A DNA stretch of 64,000 nucleotides from Gigantopelta aegis (lineage: Eukaryota > Mollusca > Gastropoda > Neomphalida > Peltospiridae): contig NC_054702.1 of NCBI RefSeq assembly GCF_016097555.1, positions 70,857,695-70,921,694 of the forward strand. The letters run 5' to 3'. The translations under genes and the position numbers were made by a program. Positions 1-12,559 of the stretch are shown piece by piece; position 1 is the stretch's first letter, and every line of letters starts with the position of its first letter. The notes under the pieces are model-generated. The model was not told where the DNA came from. It ran no database searches and was given only the letters and a program-made list of their open reading frames with translations.

Positions 1-447
1 CCTCTATTCTTAGCAAGAAAACCCACACAAAACTGAAAACATTTTTTTCTCCCCACATTTGTTGAAAGATTGTCTACGAGGATTTGAATAGGTCATGCAA
101 AATGCAGGCATTTGCGTGTGACCAAGGTAGAACATGCCGCACACTTTCAAAATATACACGTGCAAAATGAGTAACTCAAGTGGCGTGTTCAGGATGCTGA
201 CCACTCGCGAAGAGTTGGACTAGTAACCATCATTGTCTTGTATCACATGACATTCATTTCGGGTTACGCGTTAAAAACAGACCCAGTCGAGCGAGCGCCC
301 GCCGCCTCCGTGTGAAGCTCTATGGTAGAGGTGTAATGAGTCGTAAGGTCTATCGTTTTATTGGACCTTTTGTCCCCTAAAATTAAAAATTCCATACGCC
401 TCATACACCAAAAGCCGTGGTATGTATTGTCCTTCTTTTTTTTCCTC
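1..447. other. Unique sequence, nothing recognised
   Basis: Mixed-composition sequence with no coherent reading frame, splice-flanked exon or repeat that recurs in the window. Confidence 0.5.
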
Positions 448-468
448 TTTTTTTTTTGGGGGGGGGGG
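448..468. repeat. T-run followed by G-run
   Basis: About ten T are followed directly by eleven G. The same T-then-G compound homopolymer recurs at 8294-8328, 22200-22218, 49130-49149 and 55829-55922, and in the opposite orientation (C then A) at 23710-23747. Confidence 0.9.
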
Positions 469-516
469 ATGGTGGGGTGGTGCATATAGAGGATTCTTGC
501 TTACTTTGGTGGAAGC

Positions 517-521
<5 letters not shown>

Positions 522-599
<78 letters not shown>
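522..599. repeat. (CT)39 microsatellite
   Basis: Perfect CT dinucleotide array of about 78 bases. The open frames across it (Ser-Leu or Arg-Glu repeats) are artefacts of the array, not genes. Confidence 0.98.
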
Positions 600-601
<2 letters not shown>

Positions 602-942
602 AATATGTTAGACATACGCTAGACAGAAAGCAGAAATAGTTTAAAATGTGTTGTGGTGTTAAACAAATTCCTTTTTCTTTCTGTATTAATAAAAGGAGAG
701 GACATTTTCCCAGCCGGAAGAATACGACATGTAAATTATGGGCCCTATACCATATTCGCATTTAAAATTTATTTTAAACAACAACAACCCAGTTTAACAC
801 GCACCAGATATTCAGTGATATTTTATATACAATACTGCATAATTCGAGATAAAGTGTCGTGTAACTTTGGTAAAGTTATTTTTGCGGCCAACATTTTTTT
901 TTTAATCCCAAGAGCTGAATTTACACCATATATTTTTGAATA

Positions 943-951
943 GTGTGTGTG

Positions 952-991
<40 letters not shown>
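943..991. repeat. GT tract and G38 homopolymer
   Basis: A short GT stretch leads into 38 consecutive G. This is one of two G-runs of 37-38 in the window (the other is at 57953-57989) and lies directly against the 3' tail of the next SINE. Its exact length may not be reliable, because sequencing commonly miscounts such runs. Confidence 0.9.
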
Positions 992-992
<1 letters not shown>

Positions 993-1001
993 TAAAAAAA
1001 A

Positions 1002-1301
1002 TCTGTTTTGTTTAACGACACCACATTGATTTATAAATCATCTGCTACTGGATGTCAAACGTTTGGTAATTCCGAAACGGAGTCATGAGAGGAAACCAGC
1101 TTCATATTTGTTAGCAGCAAGTGATCTTTTATATGCATCCCCCAACGACAGGACAGCACATGCCACGACCATTAAAACAACAGTCGTGAGGCATTGGTTG
1201 TGAGAAAACACCTCAGTCAGGGAATAGATCCACCGATGGGATTCGATCCTTTGACCCAAACACGCCAGTCGTGCATTCTACCGACTGAGAACGATCTGGC
1301 C
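1002..1301 (-). mobile_element. SINE-B type retroposon with alternative tRNA head
   Basis: Read on the minus strand it begins with a tRNA-like head. An A-box-like word (CAGTCGGTAGAATGC) and a B-box-like word (GGATCGAATCC) lie near 1230-1290. The SINE-B core follows (GATCACTTGCTGCTAAC) and then the tail ending in GTCGTTAAACAAAACAGA. The head differs from that of most SINE-B copies here and resembles the copy at 58400-58700, so it is a second head type on the same body. It is diverged and has no obvious target-site duplication. Confidence 0.8.
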
Positions 1302-1378
1302 ACTTGCAAAGGAAAGTCACTTTCATATTGCATCTTGGGTATTATGAATTTTAGTTACATTTTGTTGTTTTGGTTTGT

Positions 1379-1413
1379 AGTGGTGGTGGTGGTGGTGGTG
1401 GTGGTGGTAGTGG
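1379..1413. repeat. (GTG)n microsatellite
   Basis: About eleven GTG/TGG triplets, imperfect at the right end. Confidence 0.9.
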
Positions 1414-1596
1414 TATTTGTTTTAGTGTTTTTATGTTCACAGAAATTGGAGTGTTCCTTTCACTGTGAGAAACATCCATCAGTAAGGAATATCAGTGAAT
1501 TGTAGATATTCTTCGATCATGGTCATGATTGTTGAAGTGTGGCCAGGAACATCTGGAAATTAGAATAGAAATGAAATCAGTAAAAACAAATACATT

Positions 1597-1628
1597 TATG
1601 TATGTATGTATGTATGTATGTATGTATG

Positions 1629-1666
<38 letters not shown>
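1597..1666. repeat. (TATG)n-(TA)n compound microsatellite
   Basis: About nine TATG units run into about seventeen TA units. The same compound pattern is expanded at 10634-10827. Confidence 0.95.
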
Positions 1667-1667
<1 letters not shown>

Positions 1668-4600
1668 TTTCATATATTTGTAATTGGGTTAGTATATTCT
1701 TATATGATCTTCCAAATAATTTCAACAAGATATTTTGGATAAACTATTAGGTCTGTTTCACTCTTACAGTAGTATATAGTACTCCTGGGGTATGTTCAGC
1801 ATGCCGTTAGAAGAATATGAAATAATAGAAGACGGCGAACGCTCCACCTCCTGAACTGGATGCAACTAAAAGTAGCATTTTCTTGCTTACATTGTTCATT
1901 ACTTTACATCTAGTGTGTTCCTGATTCTTCCATACTTTATGGATGTCTTCTCCTATAACCGTTTGGCGCGCTTCAGAATGGTTGTGAAACGTTTCCAAAA
2001 GTGCCTTGTAAAATACACATTATTGAAATGCAGGGAAGTTGGACCATTAACAACACTTCGATTAATTGCGAATTTAAACATTTTGTTTTTCTGAATTTTA
2101 AAGTTGCACACAGGTTGAAAATTAGTATACAACATTTAATACGACCAGGTGTAAACGAAATATTTACAGTAAGAAGATGAAATTTAGCACGAAATAAAAT
2201 ACAATATTAAAAGTTGAAAAAGCACATATAAGGTACTTATTTTTAAAAGACGTGCTTCTAGCAACTAACTGCAAAGTATTGCCGTGAGACTTACATTACA
2301 CAATGCAGTAACATTATTACTTTTATTATTATTAGTAGAATATGAAGTGTAATTTAGAGAAAATATGTCTAAAATATAGGGAAAATGACAACTAAAACGA
2401 AAGATAATTAACCAACGTGAAGAATTTGCAACTGATTATTTTGTGGACATTTTTGTGGATTCTTTTTTAAATATTATATTTTTAACCGATTTTAATAATA
2501 CACATGTAATTGCAATAGGTCTTAAGTATTGAAATACGATTTTAAATGCAAATATGTTGTGGGTTTTAAAAATAGTTTTGATTACACATGACATTTACCG
2601 TGGCAAGCTGTCTTATATATTATTATCCTAACTTACAATTTACAAAGGAAGGAGAACTACATGGAATGGCAGTAAAGATCACCCATCCAGGCATACGTAC
2701 CCCAAAATAGCTGGACCTGTCACAGACGGGAGACTTCCGGTCCTATCAGCAATCACCGCTGTTGGATTGGCTGTCTTCAACTGAACTCAAGTTGACTGTT
2801 AAAAAAAATAGACAAAACAAATGTGTCAGGTGCTGTCCAAAAAAACGTCTTTGAAGCAGATATATTGCTTTGCACGGAATTACCATACAGCTCCCATTCC
2901 TGTTAAAAAGGTAGTAACATAATTTATGTAATGTTTTACACTGGTTGTAGGTGGTATGCCACCAACATCTCGCTTTAAGTGTTTTGTTTGTTCTTGTTCC
3001 GGTGTGTTTTACGAACACCTGCTTTTCGCTAAGTAAACAATAGCTTTATCAAGAATATGCAAACGTGTGTCCAAGGAACCGACAAAACGTTAATGTATAT
3101 TGAAGTGTTCAGTAATTCACATTGTTCTGTTTACACTGTCTGACTGACATTGTCGCCATGTTTTTCCCCTGATCTATTTTATTGATTTAATTGTACGTGA
3201 CATCTTTTTAAACGTCAACTGTTCAACGTTAAACATTTATCGAAAGAGATAAGTTTCCGAAGTTTTTTGTATATGAATTTCGTTCAGAATATATTTCAAC
3301 TCCATAAAAGATAATTTATATATTAATTTTATTTATACTCTGTACACATTTTACGTTATAATTATTACTATTACTACTGTACGCATTGTGTAAGATTTCA
3401 CATAGTTCCTAGATTTTTGTTATAATAATCGTTTAGAACATCCAATGATTAATGAATTCATCCATGCATCCATCGATCCAAATATCCATCAATCAGTTCA
3501 TCCATTTCTCGAGTGGTGTTCAACACCATCTTATCGTTGTATTTTGTTTTAAAGCTCAGATTAAATGCAGAGTAGAACATTAGTTTAATAGTCTAAACAT
3601 TATGCGTAAGCTTCAATTTAGTGATATCGCATCTTAAATCAGATATATATTGCATACCAAATGCATTATCGCTAGATTTCACACTCAGCTAATTATCCCA
3701 ACACTGTTGATTTCTGGTACTTGAAATATCTCATTACCTGTGATGCAAATCTACTGTAATATTTGTCTTAGTACCAGAGCAGTGGACATCAAAGCAATGC
3801 AGTTAGATTGCATTCTGAGGTAAGCTATTAAAACAAGTGCATGTAAAACCATACACAGACAAACGAATTAAGGGTTCACGTGAGCAAACACCTCGTATCA
3901 AACTTTACTTACTCTTTACATAAACTTGCCAAAGGTACTGTCAAACAGTCTGACTACGCGCTAAAATGTCGAGGAATCCTCACATCTTTATGTTATCTTT
4001 ACACACTGTTTAGAGAAAACAGGCGATAGTTTACCGCCAAATTGACCTACTAAAATACCCGCTTCTGGTATTTTCTATAAGCACCTGTTTACTCAGGCTC
4101 GGCTTAAAGAAACAGTACAAGTTCCCGTTTCATTACGCGAACCCGTCGCTGATCGGGTATGTTTGTTCGCCAAGGTCCGCCAAACACCTTCAAAGATGTC
4201 GCACCTGTAATCAGGTGGAATCAAAGAATATTATCACCCGCAATGGCCACGGTTTGGGCAGATTAAACTTTCCCTTACAATGGATTGATATTATCTCACT
4301 TCCGTGAAAAGGAGACAACGTGACCTTGGAAAGTGAAGACGTCCATTAAGGAAAACGTTGGTATTCCGTTCCAACAATAACCATAGGCATGTTGAAGAGT
4401 ATCACAATCAACTTAAACATTTACTAATATACACATTGCTCTTACTTATCGCTTGACATGAGTCGTCGTTGTATTAAAGGACTGGGGAAATATACACTTA
4501 TTGCAATTCATGTTTTACAACTATAACCCCAACAGTATAAGCATATATGCAAGTGTATTACAATCATAACAGACTTTTACTATTGACAATGTATTACCAT

Positions 4601-5183
4601 CACCTAAGATATTTTTAGTATATTATAGGTACCATGACATTTTGCAAGAATATTACATTCGTTATTAACATTTAACTTTGGAAATATACCAATGCGGTAT
4701 TAAACTTGTATCTTTGTAGCATAAAAAAGTCCAAAGCATTTGTCGTGGCACCCATCAACCACCGTGTGTTTGCAAAAACAATGGCTTATAATGTAATTTA
4801 AAACGACGCAGGTACCCCTGTATAATAATATATAAGTTAATCTATGAATCGATGTAACCAAATTTCCTTGTAACATCGGCCTGTCCGTTATTCAATTCAC
4901 CGTTGGAACTATTCGACCTTCAGAAGGCAAATGAGCACCAACACCATTCTTTGTGTTTTGTGTTGACACGCAAACAAACAGTCACGTGTGTGCCACATCT
5001 TGTTACAGTGTTGTTTTCTGGTGTACGTGTACGTGGATACAAGTGTTCCTGGTGTACGAGATTAACACGGCCTCCATAATCCTTATGCAATAAGGAAGTC
5101 GAGTGTGAGAGAATTTACGACGCGATTAACTACAACTGTTTCTGTACTCGTATCTGACGTATACATGTGTACCTGTTTTTGTT

Positions 5184-5188
<5 letters not shown>
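1667..5188. other. Unique AT-rich DNA, no gene recognised
   Basis: Long AT-rich stretch without recurrent repeats. Two weak exon-like signals were examined and not accepted: a minus-strand segment ending at 2795 after a good pyrimidine tract, and a 48-base plus-strand segment at 3771-3818. No frame longer than about 100 codons exists and none resembles a known protein. Confidence 0.5.

Positions 5189-5268
<80 letters not shown>
5189..5268. repeat. (CT)n microsatellite
   Basis: Near-perfect CT array of about 78 bases. Confidence 0.98.
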
Positions 5269-5270
<2 letters not shown>

Positions 5271-5979
5271 ATAATGTCTGTCTCGCTGTTTCTATATTTG
5301 TATGTGCGTGCATTATGTGTATTTTCATGTTGTGTATCCCTTTGGCGATATACAGGCTATTTCAATCATAAGGACTAACACATTATTTGGAAGAAGTGTA
5401 GCTTTGCACGAGATAGCAATGGTTGAATGAATCATTTGTCAATACAGCGACTATAACAGATAAACATATAGGTATTGCTTGCAGATCACAAACAGCTGTT
5501 ATGAACATATTCAATGCATATAAGTGAAAGACATTTAATAATAACGCTTTTAAAACAAATGAGTCTAGATCTCGATGTAAAGAATGCGACCCATTAATTG
5601 TTCTGTTGTATTTAAGCAGGTTGGTTTCGTTGTAGTCTGCGACAAAGTCCTGAGTGAGATATCGTTAAATTTATAAAAAAAACTTCAATGTTAAAAAGTT
5701 CATAAGCCTATAGTTTTTCTTTCCTTTTACAAACCTGGTATATGAAACGACAAAACCTTGCATCTTATGCTGTTATTTTTTCTTTGGCTAAATGTAATCA
5801 AAATAAAACAAGGTACAGATGCAACGTTCGAGAGAGGAAATGATGTTTTTGATGTAATTTGAAGACATATCGGTTTTAGATATGACCTGACAATGGGGGG
5901 GTCATCTTGGAAGCGTGACCAGAATAAAACCCACAATGGGGAGATCAAATATTTCTGAAAGAAAAATCGCTAGTTTCTC
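5269..5979. other. Unique DNA, no gene recognised
   Basis: No recurrent repeat. A minus-strand frame at 5727-5948 begins after a good acceptor-like tract (near 5950) but lacks a convincing donor and recognisable protein content. Confidence 0.4.
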
Positions 5980-6745
5980 ACAGGATCAGTGCGAGAAGAT
6001 GACGCTGTACACACGAACAGATGGAAGGGCGACTTCCACAAAAAGACCTTTGATTTGTCTAATTTGTTTTGTCCGAAACAGTATGCGTATGCACGTGCAA
6101 CGCCTCCCGGGGCGCATCACCGCATACGTATCGGAGTGTGGAGATCCGTAAATTACGAGGTACGGGTCCCCTGATATTGGAAGCCTATGGCGTCCAAGAA
6201 GCTGAGATATGCCCAGTGAGGCTCCACAAACAGCGGAAAGCCAGCTCCGTATCCGCTTTTGTCTAAGTTTTCACATTTCTGCTGACAATATCTGTCAAAT
6301 CGCCCATTATATTTTCTGACATTTTCCAGAGAAGGTCTCCGTCACAAGACATATTAATTTCTTGCCAAACCCCTGCTTGTTAGCATCGAAACTACACGAT
6401 CGTGTTTGGCAAATCCCCCTGGATCTTGACGCCTGCGCCACTAGCCTCTCTTGTCGTCTGTCTTTCAATCAATTTGTCATTTTGACGTCTGCTCGGATCT
6501 CTCATGATGTGGGGAGCAGAACGAGGCAAATGTCTTTAGCTGGCGCTATTGATAAGGCCTTCTGAAGGATAATTTTCCGATCAAGGATACACGGCATCAG
6601 AAGAAGAAATTACCTCAAGAGACCAGCCTAATCCAAGATAAAGCACTCAAAAATTGTGGTATCGGGACAGAAGCAGATGGCCGCTGCGCAGAACAAATAA
6701 AATTTCCCACCATTATTGGTCTGCCACAGTATACTGAAATTCGGG
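5980..6745. other. GC-richer unique island, possible conserved non-coding DNA
   Basis: Base composition rises above the flanks and the block contains no microsatellite or SINE. Overlapping short frames in all three plus phases argue against coding sequence. The texture resembles non-coding regulatory islands, but conservation cannot be judged from one sequence. Confidence 0.3.
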
Positions 6746-8130
6746 TCAAAGGTCAAATGAGCTTGTCATGATTGACGTCGATGCTTCGATACCTCGGTGA
6801 TCCCCTCTCGTCGATCGATTTTATCTTATTGGACGCCCAGTGGCAGCACTCTTGAAAGATCAATTTGCCGGAATGATTTAAAAGTTTTCTGATGTACTTT
6901 TGGAACTCGGGGTTATTTCCCTTTAGTTGCGTTTGAACCGTAATTGACACGGCGATAATTTTATTAATCGTGCGATGTGTCATATTTCTCTTAACATTAC
7001 TTTCGTGCACAGATAATGGGTAAATGTGTCTGAGTTACTAGCATTTTATCTATGGTTTAAGTATCAATGCAATCTGGCGACCAAGAAGAGAATAATATAA
7101 TTGCGTTCGGGAGCAGCGTTTTACTGATTAGTGTTTAGGCTAGAGTCGTTAGCCCATAGGCTCCTAAATTAGTCAAAGAAATTTAACATACGTCTTTCAT
7201 CAAAAAGATATAATAACGTCAGAACATGTATTATATTAAACAACCGGAGAGCTGTACTATTTTAGGTTTGCAGTCCGTATTCTGTTGAAATTGTTGTAAA
7301 CAAATATTTAAACAAAAGTATTATTTTATTTTATACTGAAAAAGCAATTTATTGTGTTTCTGGCACATGGTTATTCACAGTTAAATGAAGCGTTGTTGTG
7401 TTCCACTTCCGATGTCTCGTGCTACCGGTGAAGTTTTGGGGTTTTTTTTAAATGTAGTATACGGTTATGATTCTTCCTCGTATATCATAAACAACATGGC
7501 TCAAATACCAAGATGTAATATCAATTTGTTTACAAGTTTTTCCTGTAAACATTATTCCAGTAAACGTGTGTTTGGTGACAATGACATACATCGATATCAA
7601 GGCAACTTGTAGTCCGAGGGGACGTAGAATGTGTAGTTCTTCTACGTCCGAACCTAGCTGGTATGTAGCTGGTATTCAAAACTTGTGGCACCATGTTTCA
7701 AACGTTTCTTAGCCGAAATAGAGCAACAAATGGACACACAAACCAAAAATGTATAACCTACCGTACCCACTAAATTCTGATTGAAGTACTTATTAGTGTC
7801 ATTATTAACAAAATAAATCGTCCAACGACAACCGTCAAAAGTCTCCCGCAAGTTAAGGAAAGTACTGACATAACGTGCCCCGTGCACTAGACAACTAGTG
7901 GTGACAATGATTTTTGTTTAGCTGGCAACAGATCAATAAACCATTTGATTATTGTTTGATTTCTAAGTCAGTCCAGTCGATTATGTCTGTATGATGGTTT
8001 GTATGATTATTTGAAACATATTTAGTTTTGTAGGGTGGTATTACAAAAGCATATTATTTTTTCCGTAAAATTGTTTATAAAACTGAGATTGTGTTCAAAA
8101 CAATAAACGATAAACTACTTTGTTGTAATT

Positions 8131-8132
<2 letters not shown>
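6746..8132. other. Unique DNA, no gene recognised
   Basis: Nothing recurrent. The first 270 bases continue the mixed composition of the island to the left and the rest is AT-rich. Confidence 0.4.

Positions 8133-8194
<62 letters not shown>
8133..8194. repeat. (GT)31 microsatellite
   Basis: Perfect GT array. The Cys-Val open frames across it are artefacts. Confidence 0.98.
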
Positions 8195-8197
<3 letters not shown>

Positions 8198-8293
8198 ATT
8201 GCTGTTATTATGTGTTTGTTTCAAGGAATTTGTGTTGTTGTTTTTGTTTTGTTTTGTGGTGGTTGTTGTTGTTTTTTTGTGTGTTTTTTTGTG

Positions 8294-8328
8294 TTTTTTT
8301 TTTTTTTTTTTTTTTTGGGGGGGGGGGG
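8294..8328. repeat. T23-G12 compound homopolymer
   Basis: T-run directly followed by G-run. It sits in a 100-base TTG-rich stretch (8208-8328) that continues from the GT array. Confidence 0.95.
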
Positions 8329-8555
8329 ATGATGGTGGTGGGAGGGGATATGACACACAAAAACAGTTTAACAATAATTATATTTTTAATTGTTGCGGAG
8401 GGTGTGTTGTGACACTACTGAAGAAATGGACGTTCACATCCCCACCACCCCTTTAATTATGATGGTATCCGTGTCGCTTTGTTTTTCTATAGAATGCTGT
8501 ATAATGACGACCAGGTGTAGATTGTATTCAGATTTTAAAGACACTCTACAGAATC

Positions 8556-9032
8556 ATAGTTCACATTGGACTGGACTGGAAACTATTAACGTGCCATATC
8601 CACTTAAGAAAGAAATGTTTTATTTAACGACGCACTCAACACATTTTATTTACGGTTATATGGCGTCAGACATATGGTTACGGACCACACAGATTTTGAG
8701 AGGAAACCCGCTGTAGCCACTACATGGGCTACTCTTTCCGATTAGCAGCAAGGGATCTTTTATTTGCGCTTCCCACAGGCAGGATAGCACAAACCATGGC
8801 CTTTGTTGAACCAGTTATGTATCACTGGTCGGTGCAAGTGGTTTACACCTACCCACTGGGTTTGGAGTCGGTATCTGGATTAAAAAGCCCATGCCTCGAC
8901 TGGGATCCGAACCCATTATTTACCAGCCTGTAGACCGATGGCCTAACCACGACGCCACCGAGGCCGATATATATCCACTTAAGATTCAGGCACGCCCGCC
9001 CCGGACTTAACCTCTGACATCGCCAGTGACTA
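8556..9032 (-). mobile_element. LINE 3'-end fragment, split by a SINE
   Basis: The minus-strand reading of 8966-9032 followed by 8556-8610 aligns with the 3' end of the element at 17.58-19.02 kb. It has the shared word ACTTAGTCACTGGC, a GCGTGCCTGAA word matching CATGCTTGAAA, and a terminal (ATTGG/ACTGG)n tandem. It is interrupted by the SINE at 8611-8965. It is a 5'-truncated LINE-like insertion, older than the SINE it hosts. Confidence 0.65.
8611..8965 (-). mobile_element. SINE-C retroposon, full length with target-site duplication
   Basis: On the minus strand it starts with the SINE-A type tRNA head (GGCCTCGGTGGCGTCG, B-box-like GGGTTCGGATCCC). It passes through the core shared with SINE-B (AAAAGATCCCTTGCTGCTAA, GCGGGTTTCCTCTC) and ends with a tail AGTGCGTCGTTAAATAAAAC. 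A 14-base direct repeat ATATCCACTTAAGA flanks it at 8596-8609 and 8971-8984, which is a clear target-site duplication. It is full length and fairly young, and it is inserted into a LINE 3'-end fragment. Confidence 0.92.
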
Positions 9033-10076
9033 AGTCTGATGACTAATTAGTTTACATTGACTTTTTTCAAAAAACTAATTGAACTATTTAACATTTTATT
9101 CATTTTTATTTTGTGATAAACATTACTGATTGATTAAGGATCACGCTTCACTAGCTGCTATTAAGGCTGGACTTTTATTATACAGAGATACGATTGTAAT
9201 GAAAGTCATTTCTGAAGTCTTGAAAACATCAATGAACAAACCAGTAACAGATTGTATCACCATCACATTTATCGCAATACAACGCCAATCTAAAATTTAA
9301 TGAACATTCTATGTACAACTTTTTTATTAGCCAACTTGTGTACGTCCCAGCGTGCTGCAAAAGAACCTTCTGTTTTGCTATCACACATGAAATATGAAAT
9401 GTAATGGTTATTATAAAATCGTTTTTGTCGCAAATGAAGTGTGTAAAATTGGTCATTTCAGGGCAATTCATCGCCATTCCGCGATCGACTAGCTGACTGA
9501 AGCTGTGACTTTTGACTCGCTTCTTGTCCATCGATTGAACCGCCTTTCCTCGGACCAAGAGCAGGCTTATTGAAAGTGACATGGAAATTGACATGCCGAC
9601 TGGTCACTGGAGAGAGATATCAACATCACAATGGCGCTTTTCTAACAGACATGTGGTCACAATATAAATAGATTAGGCGGTTTCAATGGAAATGTACACT
9701 GGCCATTAGGGGAGCAATTGGGCTTGAAATTATATAAGCTGTAATTTTGTTTTCACTTTAGTGAGGTCTAGGCCTACTAAATATCGGTATTAATTTGGTG
9801 ATACATCTTAATTATTCTTTCAAATACGGTTTTAGCACTGAATATTTGTAAACAATACCGAAACCATAACATTGTCTTAGTCATAAAAATTACCCAGTCA
9901 CGTCTTGTTAGGTTTAGACGCTATTTATTACTCTGCGTGTTTGTTAAATAAAGGATAACTTATTTTTCGGTTGTTAGAAAAAGAAGGAATACACACGAGA
10001 GAAAAAACCCAGAAAAAAAGAGAGAAACGTATGTCATTATGATTCTTTTACAGTATTGGAGAAGAAATCTGTAGGT
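9033..10076. other. Unique DNA, no gene recognised
   Basis: A 121-codon minus-strand frame (9229-9594) lies in this stretch but shows no recognisable domain and no splice context, so it is not called as a gene. Confidence 0.45.
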
Positions 10077-10218
10077 GCGTTCAGAAGGGCGAGCGCTCGC
10101 GAACAATATTTGACTGGTTTCCAACCTATTCTATCTATTTACTTTAAATTAACAATGGTCGTAATTCGGGGGAAACACAGTCTAGCGAGAGACCGCGTGC
10201 GCTCGATCTCCTGAACAT
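10077..10218. mobile_element. MITE-like element, family GTTCAG
   Basis: About 142 bases bounded by imperfect inverted repeats. The left arm reads GTTCAGAAGGGCGAGCGC and the complement of the right arm reads GTTCAGGAGATCGAGCGC. A related left arm occurs at 23628, and a similar GC-rich arm lies near 14766. There is no coding capacity. The transposase class is not determinable from this alone. Confidence 0.7.
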
Positions 10219-10631
10219 TGCCTTTGACTATCAATTTCAGATTAGAAAACAGAATTAAGGAATATAGTCGGTCCATCGATAATATGTCAGACGAATATAC
10301 TAACCACTAAACTATTAATACGTAAACGTTTGAAGCGTATTACATGTGCAATAATAGGTATAATAGTTGGTGAAATGTAAGGACAAATCGAATCTGTTCA
10401 TGTCGTAATTTCGTGACTATGTTCGTTATGCTAATCCCCAACCGAAATTTTTATTTGAAATCGCAACTACAGTACTCTAATTTTCTGAAGAGCTATATGT
10501 AGCGATGGGTGGGATAAGGGAACAGAACGTTTTTTGTTTTGTTGATGGGTTTTTTTGTTGTTGTTGTGTTGTTGTTTTTGTGTGTGATTTTTTTTGGTGT
10601 GCATTTAAATAAATTACTTAAAATTAAATTC

Positions 10632-10633
<2 letters not shown>
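10219..10633. other. Unique DNA, no gene recognised
   Basis: AT-rich, ending in a TTG/T-rich run at 10530-10600. Confidence 0.5.
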
Positions 10634-11296
<663 letters not shown>

Positions 11297-11342
11297 ATAA
11301 TAATAATAATGATAATAATAATAATAATAATGATGATGATGT

Positions 11343-11388
<46 letters not shown>

Positions 11389-11433
11389 AATAATAATAAA
11401 TAATATATAATAATAATAATAATAATAATACAT
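11297..11433. repeat. (AAT)n-(ATG)n-(AAT)n trinucleotide array
   Basis: A GAT/ATG core is bracketed by AAT units on both sides, suggesting a point-variant unit expanded inside an older AAT array. A related (ATC)/(GTC)n stretch lies at 11593-11659. Confidence 0.95.
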
Positions 11434-11592
11434 GTATAATATATAATGCATACATCCATATTTATTATTACTATTATTAATGTTTAAAAAAAATTATTTT
11501 ATTATTTAACAATTACGTGACTGTGTGGGACAGTTTTATTAAAAAAGTAAAATGCAGGCATCCATCCTTATTTAGTTTTTTAACATATCATA

Positions 11593-11659
11593 ATCGTCGT
11601 CATCGTCGTCATCATCATCATCATCATAATCATCATTATCACCATCATCATTATTATAA
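11593..11659. repeat. (ATC/GTC)n trinucleotide array
   Basis: Imperfect ATC/GTC triplets, the reverse-complement class of the array 200 bases to the left. The Asp-rich and His-rich frames across it are artefacts. Confidence 0.9.
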
Positions 11660-11782
11660 TGAACAAGAAACAAAGAACCAAAGGGGAAATGAAGAATTGG
11701 CTCTGGCATTGTACTACATGTATTACTATAATGTAAGAAGAAAAACAAAATAAAATAAACAAACGAAAAGGAAGGAAGGAAA

Positions 11783-11975
11783 AATGTTTTATTTAACGAT
11801 GCACTCAACACATTTTTTTTACGATTATATGGCGTCAGACCACGCAGATGTTGAAGGAGAAAACCCGCTGTCGCCACTTCATGAGCTACTCTTTTCAATT
11901 GGCAGCAAGGGATCGTTTATATACACCATCCCATAGACAGGATAGCACATATCACGGCATTTGATGTACCAGTAT
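11783..11975 (-). mobile_element. SINE-C retroposon, head-truncated
   Basis: The tail (complement of AATGTTTTATTTAACGATGC) and the core match the copy at 8611-8965. The match stops after the GGTACATCAAATGCC region, so the tRNA head is missing. Truncation at the 5' end is typical of reverse-transcribed retroposons. Confidence 0.88.
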
Positions 11976-12559
11976 AAACAAACGAATACCAATCTACCAA
12001 CTTCCAAAAAGAAATAAAGTATTAAAGAAAAACTTAACCCACGAAAAACCCTTAACAAAAATAGCTATCAACAAAGCCCCCAAAAACAAACTGAAGTGAT
12101 CACCAATGATTCTTAATATACATCTAATGGGTATTTTCTTGTCCAGCTTATTTTACACACTTTTGAAAGCAATTTGCAGTTTACCACACACAATTATGAC
12201 AAAAATGTGTAAATATATAATTCAGCCAACTAAACAACAGTGGGTTTTTTAACAGTCAGCTTAAAATGCATATGATGGTATTGGATTTTTATAATAAGAC
12301 AAGTAGAATAAAGTTAGTCTGATGTGAACAAAAAATATATACATTATATGAATCTGTAAGTTATTAAATACATTGATGAGCAAGTCGTATCTTTCATCTC
12401 ATAACAAACTAGAAGGTAATTCTCTGAACGACAACAGACAAGGAAAAGAATGAACCATCCATCTGAACTCAAAGCTTGCTTGGCAAAAAGAAAAAAGTTA
12501 TATAGCAAACAAAATTGAGTAAAAAAAAACAACGCACTTAAATTATTCCAAACAAGCAA
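11976..12559. other. Unique AT-rich DNA, no gene recognised
   Basis: No recurrent repeat or coherent frame. Confidence 0.45.

Noticed and set aside
2746..2795. Terminal exon on the minus strand after a TTTTTTTTAACAG acceptor
   Set aside because: Only 15 codons to a stop, no other exon in phase nearby, and pyrimidine tracts are common in AT-rich DNA.
3771..3818. 48-base plus-strand micro-exon with GTAAGC donor
   Set aside because: Weak acceptor, two phases open and no partner exon on the plus strand.
5727..5948. Minus-strand exon following a TTTTTCTTTCAG acceptor
   Set aside because: No convincing donor. The translation has no recognisable features and the frame length is within chance.
8611..8965. 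True tRNA genes at SINE heads
   Set aside because: A-box and B-box words are present in many SINE heads here, but none folds into an intact cloverleaf by eye and all are joined to SINE bodies.
9229..9594. 121-codon minus-strand frame
   Set aside because: No recognisable domain, no upstream or downstream exon signals and AT-rich composition. A frame of this length is expected by chance in 64 kb.
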